Source: Lentisphaeria bacterium
GTDB taxonomy: Bacteria > Verrucomicrobiota > Lentisphaeria > Victivallales > Victivallaceae
Assembly (NCBI GenBank): GCA_017508555.1
Contig: JAFVYP010000180.1
Location: 1 to 32,983, forward strand
Length of the DNA: 32,983 bases
Reading direction: 5' to 3'
The notes under the pieces are model-generated. The model searched no databases. It was not told where the DNA came from and worked only from the letters and a program-made list of their open reading frames with translations. Of the stretch, positions 18,076 through 26,332 are shown piece by piece. The translations under genes and the position numbers were made by a program. Each line of letters starts with the position of its first letter. Positions within the stretch are counted from its first letter, which is position 1.

Positions 18076-18522
18076 ATGCTGCGTTATCAGGAAAACAATG
18101 AACTGCACCGTGATTTTCACGGAACGACCAACACCACACTCAACTATATCGCCGAAAATTACGGCGTGGAGGCGCTGAAAGCCATTCTCCGCAAAACCGG
18201 ACATGATGTTTACAAATCCATCCGCGAAAAGCTGGAAAAGGGCGATGCCAGTGAACTGATCGAACATCTCAACTGGTTCTTTTTCCGCGAAAACGGCAAG
18301 TATCAGCTGACTGTGGATGAAAATGAGATCCGCTTTGAGGTTCTGGAGTGCCCCGCCCATAAACACTTGAAGGCTCTGGGAATGGAGATCTCTCCTTACA
18401 GCTGTCTTCAGACCTCTGAAGTCAATGCCGGCATGTGCGAAGGGACCCCCTGGGAAAGCTCGGTGGAGATCCTCGGCGAAGGTCATTGTGTCCAAATTTT
18501 CAGAAAGCAGGTGACCAAATGA
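18076..18522 (+). CDS. Small protein B, ATC-hydrolase-like
   Basis: The protein has 148 residues and is cytoplasmic. It is helical at the N-terminus (LNYIAENYGVEALKAILRKTG), then has strands with the ordered motif FEVLECPAHKHLKALGMEI, SPYSC, EGTPWESSVEILGEGHC. The C-P...C...G-x-G-x-C order is the pattern I associate with the L-2-amino-thiazoline-4-carboxylate hydrolase-like family (PF14196). The sequence shares the CP and late-Cys arrangement with its neighbours at 17570 and 18519, so all three may be distant homologs that form a mixed complex. The AAGGAT ribosome site at 18059-18064 is rather far from ATG 18076. Its stop overlaps the ATG of the next gene. Confidence 0.78.
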   Translation: MLRYQENNELHRDFHGTTNTTLNYIAENYGVEALKAILRKTGHDVYKSIREKLEKGDASELIEHLNWFFFRENGKYQLTVDENEIRFEVLECPAHKHLKALGMEISPYSCLQTSEVNAGMCEGTPWESSVEILGEGHCVQIFRKQVTK

Positions 18523-19004
18523 TCCCCAGTGACCACTTTGTCCGTTTTTACAACGAAGTTTTCAAGTTTCTGGATGAAAAACAGGGCCTTGAGAAATATT
18601 ATGAACATATCAGCCGCCATCAGGAGTTCCACTGTCTGGAAGAGTTCCGCACCAAAAAACTCCGGGGCGTTTACGATTACTATGTCAAGATCCGCAAAGA
18701 GGAAAACTGCGGCATGGTCCTGCGTCTGGAAGAGGACTGCATCTATCTGGGCATGGAAGCCTGTCCCAGTCTGGCCAAAGCCATTGACAACGATGCCGGT
18801 GTCTGTCTCAAATACTGTCTGCACTGTCCCGGGTGGACGTTCCCCCTCTACCGTAAAGCCGGACTTTATCAGATCAAGGACATGATGGGATTGGAAAATC
18901 CCTACTGCTGCTCCTGGATCTTTGAGGATAAGGAAAAGGCTCAGGCCAAATATGACGAACTGCTCAAAACCCGTCCGGTTGATATGATCAAAAAGAATTT
19001 TTAA
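18519..19004 (+). CDS. Small cysteine-rich protein A', paralog of the 17570 product
   Basis: The protein has 161 residues, the same length as its paralog, with the same ends (MIPSDHFVRFYNEV and KKNF/IKNF). ATG 18519 overlaps the previous stop and follows AGCAGGTGACC. The cluster VCLKYCLHCPGW and the ACPSLAKA segment are kept. Conserved C38, C58 and the C-x3-C-x2-C set point to a structural or redox metal role. Differences concentrate between residues 60 and 80 and after residue 125 (NPYCCSWIF), where this copy has an extra Cys. Two versions of A around one B suggest alternative or mixed assemblies. The function is unknown. Confidence 0.8.
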   Translation: MIPSDHFVRFYNEVFKFLDEKQGLEKYYEHISRHQEFHCLEEFRTKKLRGVYDYYVKIRKEENCGMVLRLEEDCIYLGMEACPSLAKAIDNDAGVCLKYCLHCPGWTFPLYRKAGLYQIKDMMGLENPYCCSWIFEDKEKAQAKYDELLKTRPVDMIKKNF

Positions 19005-19032
19005 CAGAGCGTAACAGAAAGGGAAATTTGCA

Positions 19033-20523
19033 ATGAAAGCTCTTGAACTCAAAGACCGGCGCGAACTTTTTGTGGATGACTATCTTATTGACGATATGGG
19101 CAAGGCCGATCTGCGTCTCCATTCACCCCAGCGTCAGGAGATCGCTCTGGTACTGGATACCAACAGCGCCATCTATGAACGTGTTCTGTATGATGATGTC
19201 ACCAAACGTTTTCTCCTGTATTATCACACGGGCAACATGGCTCCCACGGCGAAAAATCCTGTGCGCAACAGCAACTTCCGCATGATGGTCACCACCTCAG
19301 AGGATGGTATCCACTGGGGAGAGGCTCAGGTGGTCATGGATCAGACGGATGTGGCCGCTGAACCGGATATCTACATTCAGGGTTCTCCCGCCCACATGAC
19401 TCCCTTCCTGGATACCAATCCCGCCTGTCCGCCGGAAGAGCGTTTCAAAGCGGTCGTTGTCGCTCAGCAGACACTGCGTCTCATGGTCTCCCCCGACGGC
19501 TTGAAATACACGCTCAGAAAAGATATTCCCGCATTCAACATCGAAAGCCGCCGCGACTCACAGAATATGGCCTTCTTTGACCATAATCTGGGCTATTACC
19601 GTATTTACCACCGGGTCCGTCACTTCGGCGAACGGGCCATCCGCGTCCATATCACACCGGATTTTGTGGATTTCCGCAACTCCACGGATCTGGTTTACAA
19701 TGACACAGACTCCATGGCCTTCTACACCAATCAGATCGAACCTTATTTCCGTGCGCCCCACCTGCTGATGGGCTTCCCCATGCGCTATGAGGACAGAGGA
19801 CAGGTCTGGGATCGCAGAATGAGCTATCTTCCCGCCCGTGAGACCCGTCTGGCCCGTATCGAAGCAGAAAAATACACCCGTCTGGGAACCGTTTCCACGG
19901 ATACCGTTTTCATGTGCAGCCGCGACGGATGGCATTTTACACGTTATCCGGAAGCGTTCCTGCGTCCGGGCCCCTCCCGCGCAACGTGGATATACGGCGA
20001 CAACTTCCTGGCGGCGGGCATGATTCCCACAAAATCCACTCAGGGCGATACTTCGCCGGATGAACTCTCCTTCTTTGCCGTTGAACGGGATGAAAAGAAT
20101 GAAGGCACTGAATACCTGCGCCGCTGCACCCTGCGTATGGATGGATTTGTCTCCCTGCATTTCCCCGGACGCGGAGCCCGGGTGCTGACCAAGCCCTTTA
20201 CCTTCACCGGCGGCGCTCTGGAACTGAATGTTGCCACCAGCGCCTGGGGACAGCTGGATATCGAGATCACCGATCAGGACGGTATCCCCATCCCCGGTTT
20301 CAGAGAGGAAAACTTCTATACGATCAAGGCTGATGACATCGCTCTCCGTCCGGAATGGGAAAAGACCCTCAGCGATCTCCGTTCCCTCGAAGGAAAAGTC
20401 ATCCGCCTGCGTCTTTCTGGACGCGACGCCGATCTTTACAGTATGAAGTTCGTTCCCTGGGAAAAAGAACCGGAGATCCCCGAGATCCCCACCACGTATG
20501 AACTTGAAATGATCATGTGGTAA
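19033..20523 (+). CDS. Cytoplasmic beta-propeller protein, glycosidase-like
   Basis: The protein has 496 residues with no signal peptide; AAAGGG precedes ATG 19033. The opening RRELFVDDYLID, with LRLHSPQ following, is typical of a five-bladed beta-propeller family common in Planctomycetes, Lentisphaerota and Verrucomicrobia. It is distantly related in fold to GH32/43/62-type enzymes. Repeated blade strands can be seen (TTSEDGIHWGEA, MVSPDGLKYTLR, CSRDGWHFTRYP). Residues ~375-480 form a C-terminal beta-sandwich (GGALELNVATSAWGQLDIEI). Many acidic residues in the blades could act as catalytic groups, but I cannot pick a pair safely. It is the last gene before the double hairpin and probably works on an intracellular oligosaccharide produced upstream. 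Confidence 0.8.
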   Translation: MKALELKDRRELFVDDYLIDDMGKADLRLHSPQRQEIALVLDTNSAIYERVLYDDVTKRFLLYYHTGNMAPTAKNPVRNSNFRMMVTTSEDGIHWGEAQVVMDQTDVAAEPDIYIQGSPAHMTPFLDTNPACPPEERFKAVVVAQQTLRLMVSPDGLKYTLRKDIPAFNIESRRDSQNMAFFDHNLGYYRIYHRVRHFGERAIRVHITPDFVDFRNSTDLVYNDTDSMAFYTNQIEPYFRAPHLLMGFPMRYEDRGQVWDRRMSYLPARETRLARIEAEKYTRLGTVSTDTVFMCSRDGWHFTRYPEAFLRPGPSRATWIYGDNFLAAGMIPTKSTQGDTSPDELSFFAVERDEKNEGTEYLRRCTLRMDGFVSLHFPGRGARVLTKPFTFTGGALELNVATSAWGQLDIEITDQDGIPIPGFREENFYTIKADDIALRPEWEKTLSDLRSLEGKVIRLRLSGRDADLYSMKFVPWEKEPEIPEIPTTYELEMIMW

Positions 20524-20546
20524 TAAAGATCACAACTTCTGATGAC

Positions 20547-20576
20547 TGCGCCGGTACAAACATTTGTGCCGGCGCA
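20547..20576 (+). terminator. 14-bp hairpin after the beta-propeller gene
   Basis: TGCGCCGGTACAAA (20547-20560) pairs with TTTGTGCCGGCGCA (20563-20576), with one G-U pair and a loop of 2-4 bases. The T-tract after it is short (TGTCTTTA). It may act as a first terminator or protect the 3' end made at the next one. Confidence 0.65.
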
Positions 20577-20603
20577 TGTCTTTACCGATGCCGGAGCTGA
20601 ATG

Positions 20604-20644
20604 AGGGCAAAAAACAGAAAAATAACCTGTTTTTTGCCCTTTTT
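20604..20644 (+). terminator. Intrinsic terminator of the glycan gene run
   Basis: AGGGCAAAAAACAG (20604-20617) pairs perfectly with CTGTTTTTTGCCCT (20627-20640) around a 9-base loop, followed by TTTT. The A/T tracts make it near-symmetric, but there are no genes to terminate from the right for several kb on the minus strand. Confidence 0.88.
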
Positions 20645-20652
20645 ACTTGAAT

Positions 20653-20680
20653 TTTACGTGAAGCTGTGCTTTATTATAAA
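20653..20680 (+). promoter_or_regulatory. Possible promoter of the lipoprotein-secretin operon
   Basis: TTTACG (20653-20658), a 16-bp spacer and TATAAA (20675-20680) form a moderate sigma-70-like promoter directly after the terminator. The leader to ATG 20755 would be about 68 bases and is AT-rich. Confidence 0.4.
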
Positions 20681-20754
20681 AATACCTAACACTGAAAGAT
20701 ATTTTCATTAAAAACTTTTATCACTGAAAAATAATTGTTTTCAAGGGGGATATT

Positions 20755-21201
20755 ATGAAAAAACAGATGATGTTCTGTGCAGCTGTGCTGATGTTGTTGA
20801 CAAGCGGCTGCGTTGTTGTGAGAGAATATGCACCGGCCAAAGAGACAGTGCAGGTCAGCAAAGAAGAATACACTCTGGCCCGCGAACTGCTTGTGGCTTT
20901 TGTCAAAAATGACGGGAAAAAATTCGTCTCACTCCTTCCTGAGGAGACCCGGAGCAAATTCACCGAGGAGACCTTTGCCGCCACCCGTAAATCCGTTCTC
21001 GACTCCATGGGGGAACCTGTGAGCTACACCTATCTTGCCACGCTGAAGCTGGAGCCGCTGCATCCCCAGCTTTGGAAAGTCACCTTCCGCCGTCAGAATG
21101 TCAACAGGACGAAAGAGTTTACCAGTGAGATCCTCTTCAAGGTCGTGACCGGCAAGCTGGATAAAAAACAGGCCGTCATCACCGGATTTCATTTTCTGTG
21201 A
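20755..21201 (+). CDS. Small lipoprotein
   Basis: The protein has 148 residues. The signal MKKQMMFCAAVLMLLTSGC ends in a lipobox (LTSG-C19), so the mature protein begins at a lipidated Cys and sits on the inner or outer membrane. GGGGG before ATG 20755 is a strong ribosome site. The remaining ~125 residues form one alpha+beta domain (ARELLVAFVKNDGKKFVSLL helix, then several strands ending in TGFHFL), in layout like NTF2-like or DUF3887-type proteins; this is only a fold guess. It heads the secretin operon and could be a pilotin or accessory subunit. Pilotins are lipoproteins that carry secretins to the outer membrane, and the genomic position supports this idea. Confidence 0.8.
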   Translation: MKKQMMFCAAVLMLLTSGCVVVREYAPAKETVQVSKEEYTLARELLVAFVKNDGKKFVSLLPEETRSKFTEETFAATRKSVLDSMGEPVSYTYLATLKLEPLHPQLWKVTFRRQNVNRTKEFTSEILFKVVTGKLDKKQAVITGFHFL

Positions 21202-21255
21202 TCCAAACAAAAAAATTTACACATATTTTTCAACCTTAAAAACAAAGGAAAAAAC

Positions 21256-22791
21256 ATGATGATCAATCACAAAATCCCGTCCCGGTTCTGCTTTGCAGTG
21301 CTGGCCCTGTTGAGCGGAGGCGTCTGCGCCGCTGCTGAGAACAACCAGGTCAGAACCATCCGGCTCCGTCAGGATGATGCTCAGATCCTTTTCGAGAGCA
21401 AAGTCTATGAACTCAAAAACGCCTCCGCAGAAGAGATCCTGCCTTTCGTCAACTCAGCGATCTTGCGCTATGACCGCAACTCCACCGTCCGCCGCGTGAC
21501 GGCTGCCCGTGGAAAAAAAGAGGCTCTTCTGGTTTCCACCGGACGCAATTTCATCCCCTATGTGGATAAGATCGTTGCCGCTCTGGACCGCAAAGTCGCC
21601 CGGAAAACGGCCGATGGATCCACCATCTGCGGAACGGGACTGACCCGTGTTTCCTACACGCCCAAATACAGAGCTGCCAATGAACTGGCAAGAGTCATCA
21701 ACTCCACCATCACCTCTTCCAGCGGTGCGCTCTTCATCAACGATGAGACCAATACCATTTTCTGGAGAGATCAGGATGCCGCCGCCAAGCGTACACTGGC
21801 CTGGCTCAAAAAACTAGACCGTCCTCTGCCGCAGGTGCGCGTCCGCGTCAATTACTATGAGATCCGCGACAGCGACCTCAAGGACTGGGGCTTTGACTAT
21901 CTGGCCTGGAAAAACGGTCCCGGTGTCAATCTGCTCAATGTGGGATACAATGCCGGTAAGATCGTCATGGACGAGCTGCTGGAAAATGTTCCCTATGTGT
22001 TGAGCAACTCCTGGGGACTGGGCGGCTTCTTTACCGCTCCCCAGTTTGATATGAGCTTCATCCGCTGCCTGATGCAGGCCAGCAACGCCACCGCTGTCGG
22101 AACCAGCGCGCTGCTGATGGTCAATACGCCCGTCGGCGATAAAAAAGATCTGGCGCTTCTCCGTCAGGTCCAGTCCGCCAATCCGACCACGGCTCCCTTC
22201 ATCTACCGGACCAGCATGACCCCCGAATACCAGAATATCGCCAAAAATACCCTGGGCCGTACCTTTGTGGGAAAAAGTTTCTACGAAGATGAGGATGGTG
22301 TCATGCACGCCGATCCCCCGCAGCTGGAGCTTCAGATCCTCAACCCCTTCATCTGCCATGAACCGGGCAAAAGTGCCAAATCCGGCGGCGTGATTTTTGA
22401 CTACTCACTCTATTTCAAGAGCGTTGTCGAACGCGGCAACACCGGTGCAGAGTTGAGCAACTCCGCTCTCTTCTCCGGTTCCAGCACCCTGGCCTTCGGC
22501 AAGGAAAAGCTCCTGGCGATCTATGAAAAAGAAAACGATGTGGAACAGACCATCGGTCTGCCGATCCTCTGCCGTATTCCGATCTTGAAATACCTGTTCA
22601 GCACTGTGACCTCCATCAAAGAGCGCACCTACATCGCCGTGACCGCAGAAGCCGCTTATATCGACATTGAAGCCAAAGAACCTGCTTTCAATACCGACAG
22701 CGCCGCGACCAGGATCGACCGCCGCATTGAAAATCCTTTCCGGATCGAGAAAAAAGACAGCGGCAAAAACGATAAAAAAAGCAAAAAGTAA
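21256..22791 (+). CDS. Secretin-like protein 1
   Basis: The protein has 511 residues with a signal peptide ending near CAAAE (residues 1-25). Residues ~45-115 (VYELKNASAEEILPFVNSAI) and ~125-195 (YTPKYRAANELARVINSTI) look like two small alpha/beta ring-building N domains. From RPLPQVRVRVNYYEI (~195) onwards it resembles the secretin barrel region, ending in GLPILCRIPILKYLF, which follows the GspD pattern of IPxLxxIPxLGxLF. Type II/III secretins form outer-membrane gated channels. At 511 residues it is shorter than GspD (about 650), lacking some N domains. The C-terminus is Lys-rich (KNDKKSKK) and could be a partner-binding tail. It shares the DWGFDYLAWKN / WKN-GV signature with the next gene, so the two are paralogs. 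Confidence 0.75.
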   Translation: MMINHKIPSRFCFAVLALLSGGVCAAAENNQVRTIRLRQDDAQILFESKVYELKNASAEEILPFVNSAILRYDRNSTVRRVTAARGKKEALLVSTGRNFIPYVDKIVAALDRKVARKTADGSTICGTGLTRVSYTPKYRAANELARVINSTITSSSGALFINDETNTIFWRDQDAAAKRTLAWLKKLDRPLPQVRVRVNYYEIRDSDLKDWGFDYLAWKNGPGVNLLNVGYNAGKIVMDELLENVPYVLSNSWGLGGFFTAPQFDMSFIRCLMQASNATAVGTSALLMVNTPVGDKKDLALLRQVQSANPTTAPFIYRTSMTPEYQNIAKNTLGRTFVGKSFYEDEDGVMHADPPQLELQILNPFICHEPGKSAKSGGVIFDYSLYFKSVVERGNTGAELSNSALFSGSSTLAFGKEKLLAIYEKENDVEQTIGLPILCRIPILKYLFSTVTSIKERTYIAVTAEAAYIDIEAKEPAFNTDSAATRIDRRIENPFRIEKKDSGKNDKKSKK

Positions 22792-22813
22792 TTGACAGGA
22801 AAGGATCATTGCA

Positions 22814-25012
22814 ATGAATAAATTCAATCTCTCTCTTCTTTTTGCCGGAGCGGTCATGTTCTCCCTTTCCGGCAGAGATGTCCTTGTCACGCCTCAGGCG
22901 ATCCCCGGCGTGAGCAGAGTCAACAACCATGCGCCGACGGGCGGCTATGCCCCCTCCAATGTGCAGGCCCAGCTGAAGATCAATGTTGCCGACAAGACCC
23001 GGGTTGTCAAAGTCATCCGCGACAACACCGATCCCTTTGTCATCACCAAGACCTACACGCTCAAACACGCCGATCCCTATGCTGTTCGCAGCTATCTTGA
23101 AGCGGCAGTTGGTGCCAGAAGCATCAACACCAGTCCTGCGCAGGTGACGGCGGTGAAATTCAGCGACGGCGCTGGTGTCGTGCTTGTTTCCGCTGAAGAG
23201 TACCGTTTTTCCGACTCCGGCAAAGGCAAGGGCATCGACGGGATCGTGGCCTCTCTGGACCGTCCCGGTCTGACCTTCCTGCCCGATGCAGATGCCCATA
23301 TCTACTTCCCCCGCATCAGCCGTGCCTCCAATCTGCGCGATATGCTCATCAAAGTCGGTTCCTCCGAACTGGATCCCCAGTTTGAAGTTGCTCCCGGAAC
23401 CATCACCGTGGATGCTGAACTCAATGCCCTGGTCGTCAAAGCCAGCAAGTGGAACTGGAACGATATGCTGACCATGCTCCGTCAGTATGACCGTCCCATC
23501 CCGGAATTCAAAGTCACCTACCGCGTCATTGAGATCTTTGCCGAAAACGATGACCGTATCGGTGTGGACTTCCAGAGCTGGAAGAATAATGAAGGTGTGG
23601 ACCTCTTTTCCGCCGGCGTCATTGCCCGCCGCAACTGGGGAACCTTCTTCTCAAGCGCCATCCAGAACAACGGCGACAACCATACCTCCTACTGGAACTT
23701 CAATCCCAAGTGGAATACCCGCTATCTGGACTTCATGACCTCCATCGGCAAAGCCAAATGTCTGGCTCAGGGAGAAGTTGTTGTCCAGAACCGCAAGTCC
23801 TCTCTGATCCAGGTCAACAGCGGTTTCTTCTATGACCGCACCGACTACACCGCCGGAGCCAAGTCCATTGCCGAAGGCTGCAAGGAGTTCACCTATACGG
23901 ATATCAATCCCGATACCATTCTCCGTGAGTCCATCAGCAAGATCATTCCCATTGAAAAGCTCAATGAATCTCTTGCCGATGCCGGTGTCAATGCCTACAT
24001 GACCAAGGCCGGTTACACCATGCGCGTCATGGGAACTCAGGTGGGAACGGCCACCTACTACGATGCCATCGCCCGCAAAAACTATCAGACCCTGCTCGCC
24101 GGTGGAAATCAGGTCAGCGGTTCTGAAAAATACAAAGGCGTTCCCATCAGTACTCTGGAGGCCAAAGTCGCTGAAGCCCAGGCCCAGGCCATTGCCGCGG
24201 GCGGTGGTATGCTCAATTCCCAGAACGTCCACGCTTATCTCTATGCCTCCAATGCGGACTATAAAGAACTCTACGATGCCAGCAAGACGATCCTCATGTC
24301 CTCTCTTACGCCAGAGCAGGCTGCGATCATGGCCAACACCACCACCAGTCCCCTGACCAAGTACCTGACGGGTTATGTGGATGCCGAAGGCAACCGTTAC
24401 AGCGGCAACTATTACCGCGAAAATTACGCTTATGTGGATGCCGCTCCCGGTATCATCCACGGCTGGCTTCAGTATCCCATGGTGACGGATGGTTTCCAGT
24501 TCAAGCTGAAGATCTCCCCGCTGGTCACCGGAAAAGCCGCTTCCATGAAGTTTGATCTGGACGGTATCTCTCTGCTGGGCTGGAACTCTGACGGCAGTGC
24601 CCGCCGCAGCAATTCCAAGATCTCCACCACGGTCCAGCTGCCCTACTCCGATCAGGAGTTTGTGCTGGGCGGTGTCCGCAAATCCGAATCTGTCCGTGCC
24701 AACACCGGACTGCCCTATCTCAAGGATCTGCCGGTCATCGGACGGCTGCTGTCCACGGAATCCGAGTCCATCAAACAGTCCCAGCTGGTGGTCATCGCCA
24801 AAGTCGAATACAGCAATCCCGACAGCTTTGCCGGTGCCAGGATCCGCGAAAATCTGGGCAAGATCGTCAAGGGCGTCAACAAGGGCATGAACAGCCGCGT
24901 GGGCAACATGTTCTTCGGCCAGTACGGTCTGGATGAGGATGTCTGGGACCGTCACAAACGTCTGGATGACGTGGGCGAAAAGATCAATGATGACTACAAA
25001 ACCATCAAGTAA
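22814..25012 (+). CDS. Secretin-like protein 2
   Basis: The protein has 732 residues with signal MNKFNLSLLFAGAVMFSLSG; AAAGGA precedes ATG 22814. N domains occupy ~70-155 (TYTLKHADPYAVRSYLEAAV) and ~165-235 (ASNLRDMLIKVGSSE ... DAELNALVVKAS). The core begins at PIPEFKVTYRVIEI. A long Tyr/Asn/Ala-rich insertion covers ~340-550 (tyrosine-rich ASNADYKELYDASK, YSGNYYRENYAYVD) and is absent from secretin 1; it may form an extra cap or surface loop. The end of the barrel is clear: GLPYLKDLPVIGRLLS followed by QLVVIAKVEY. A C-terminal tail (~690-732) is charged. No ATPase, inner-membrane platform or peptidase gene is next to it, so it is an orphan secretin that either docks on a remote type II system or works alone. 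Confidence 0.8.
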   Translation: MNKFNLSLLFAGAVMFSLSGRDVLVTPQAIPGVSRVNNHAPTGGYAPSNVQAQLKINVADKTRVVKVIRDNTDPFVITKTYTLKHADPYAVRSYLEAAVGARSINTSPAQVTAVKFSDGAGVVLVSAEEYRFSDSGKGKGIDGIVASLDRPGLTFLPDADAHIYFPRISRASNLRDMLIKVGSSELDPQFEVAPGTITVDAELNALVVKASKWNWNDMLTMLRQYDRPIPEFKVTYRVIEIFAENDDRIGVDFQSWKNNEGVDLFSAGVIARRNWGTFFSSAIQNNGDNHTSYWNFNPKWNTRYLDFMTSIGKAKCLAQGEVVVQNRKSSLIQVNSGFFYDRTDYTAGAKSIAEGCKEFTYTDINPDTILRESISKIIPIEKLNESLADAGVNAYMTKAGYTMRVMGTQVGTATYYDAIARKNYQTLLAGGNQVSGSEKYKGVPISTLEAKVAEAQAQAIAAGGGMLNSQNVHAYLYASNADYKELYDASKTILMSSLTPEQAAIMANTTTSPLTKYLTGYVDAEGNRYSGNYYRENYAYVDAAPGIIHGWLQYPMVTDGFQFKLKISPLVTGKAASMKFDLDGISLLGWNSDGSARRSNSKISTTVQLPYSDQEFVLGGVRKSESVRANTGLPYLKDLPVIGRLLSTESESIKQSQLVVIAKVEYSNPDSFAGARIRENLGKIVKGVNKGMNSRVGNMFFGQYGLDEDVWDRHKRLDDVGEKINDDYKTIK

Positions 25013-25018
25013 TTGTCA

Positions 25019-25561
25019 ATGAAGAAAAACCTGCAAAAAACCGCCGGGCAGGTGCCGCTTACCGGGAAACCGGAGCATCTGCTCGGCCGGATAGAAGTTT
25101 TCAAAAAAATGTGTCGTATGCTGGAAGTCAAACGGAAACGTTTTATTGAAAACGACTGGCAGCACTATGCGAAACTGATCCCCCGACAGCAGTTTCTGCA
25201 TCTGATGATGGTGCGCCACTCCCTGCCGTGCAATCTGGCCAAGATCATGCAGATCACCGGGATGACCTCGGCAGGGGCTTCCATTTTTGTCGATAAAATG
25301 GTCAAACGCGGTGCTTTGGAGCGTCAGACAGATGTCAATGACCGCCGCAACGTCATCATCAGTTTCACGCCCCGCGCCGCGAAGATCACAGAGCGTATCG
25401 AGGATCGTCTCAACCAGTACATCTTTCAATTCTTTGCCGACTGCGATGAAGAGGAGCTGGCGGTGCTGGAACAGGCCAGCCGGATCGTCTGCCGGGTGCT
25501 GGATTCACGGGATGACGAAGCTCTGGATCAGCCGGCAGGTTCCCAGGAACCGGAGGCCTGA
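25019..25561 (+). CDS. MarR-family transcriptional regulator
   Basis: The protein has 180 residues. ATG 25019 lies 6 bases after the secretin stop, with no clear ribosome site, so it is probably translated by coupling. The winged helix is plain: LPCNLAKIMQITGMTSAGAS is the recognition helix-turn-helix, followed by the wing KRGALERQTDVNDRRNVIIS with the family's DxRR salt-bridge motif. Helices on both sides (residues 25-55 and 125-165) form the dimer interface. It may control its own operon, or the neighbouring lipid genes, whose first gene overlaps its 3' end on the other strand. The C-terminal 15 residues (LDQPAGSQEPEA) lie in the overlap and are not conserved in the family. Confidence 0.88.
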   Translation: MKKNLQKTAGQVPLTGKPEHLLGRIEVFKKMCRMLEVKRKRFIENDWQHYAKLIPRQQFLHLMMVRHSLPCNLAKIMQITGMTSAGASIFVDKMVKRGALERQTDVNDRRNVIISFTPRAAKITERIEDRLNQYIFQFFADCDEEELAVLEQASRIVCRVLDSRDDEALDQPAGSQEPEA

Positions 25562-26289
25562 AAAGCATTTTTTCCTGTACGCTGATTGGTCCCTGATACG
25601 AAGAATCTGCCGGGACCGGTCAGCAGACCGCTGACTGCAAGCGTTTCCCCGAAGGAGGTGGAAGAATTGAAATTGATCTGGATCTCCGTCATACGGACAG
25701 GAGCAGCCGCCTGCTGACTGATCCAATCTTCTGTGAACATGGCGTAATAAGCGTTGTTCAGATGGCGGTTGTAATCGATCCAGGCGCCGGAGATCCGTTG
25801 AAAGAGGGGCGTGTTCAACTCCTCTGCCGGCGGAAGAAGTTTTTCCAGATTTTCTCCCTGAAAGAAAGTTTCTCCTTCAAACTCCCATTCCGGCAGTCCG
25901 GCAAAGTATTTTGCCGGAGAGACCGGACGGAGATTTTCCGTATTCAGGGTCAGCCAGGCACTGCCCGCCCGTCCGAATACTTTTCCCGTTTCTGCGGAGC
26001 TGAGGAGAAATTGCCGATAGGCGAAAAGACGCTCAAAACCACTTGGGTAAGTCGTGACTTTGACTGTCTCCCCGTACCGGGGGAAAGAATCCATCTGAAG
26101 TCTGATGCGCGACAGGACCCAGCTCAAATTACTTTCGCGCAGCTGTTTCAAGCCTACGCCAAGCTGATCGGCGTGGCCGCCTGCGGCGTCCTGCAAAAGA
26201 TCGAACAGGACCCAGCTGCGCATGCGGGCATCCGCTGAAATATCGTTGAGACCGGCTGTGAAGCGGATCTCGAAAGGCTTTTTTTTCAT
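25528..26289 (-). CDS. Acyl-ACP thioesterase (FatA/FatB-like)
   Basis: The protein has 253 residues and is cytoplasmic. ATG 26289-26287 is preceded by AGGAG. Two hot-dog domains are visible: the first at ~5-135 (MRSWVLFDLLQDAAGGHADQ, the helix that packs in the strand sheet; WVLSRIRLQMD), the second at ~155-253 with the signature WIDYNRHLNNAYY. D, N and H in DYNRHLNN correspond to the catalytic residues known for plant and bacterial acyl-ACP thioesterases. It releases free fatty acids from acyl-ACP, setting chain length. The next unit on the other strand encodes an Aas-type enzyme that can reactivate free fatty acids, so the two activities are opposed and probably balanced. Its last 34 bases overlap the MarR gene tail to tail. 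Confidence 0.88.
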   Translation of the reverse strand: MKKKPFEIRFTAGLNDISADARMRSWVLFDLLQDAAGGHADQLGVGLKQLRESNLSWVLSRIRLQMDSFPRYGETVKVTTYPSGFERLFAYRQFLLSSAETGKVFGRAGSAWLTLNTENLRPVSPAKYFAGLPEWEFEGETFFQGENLEKLLPPAEELNTPLFQRISGAWIDYNRHLNNAYYAMFTEDWISQQAAAPVRMTEIQINFNSSTSFGETLAVSGLLTGPGRFFVSGTNQRTGKNAFQASGSWEPAG

Positions 26290-26332
26290 AAAAAAAGTTT
26301 CTCCTGAACGGGGGATCGGATGATTTGTTCAT

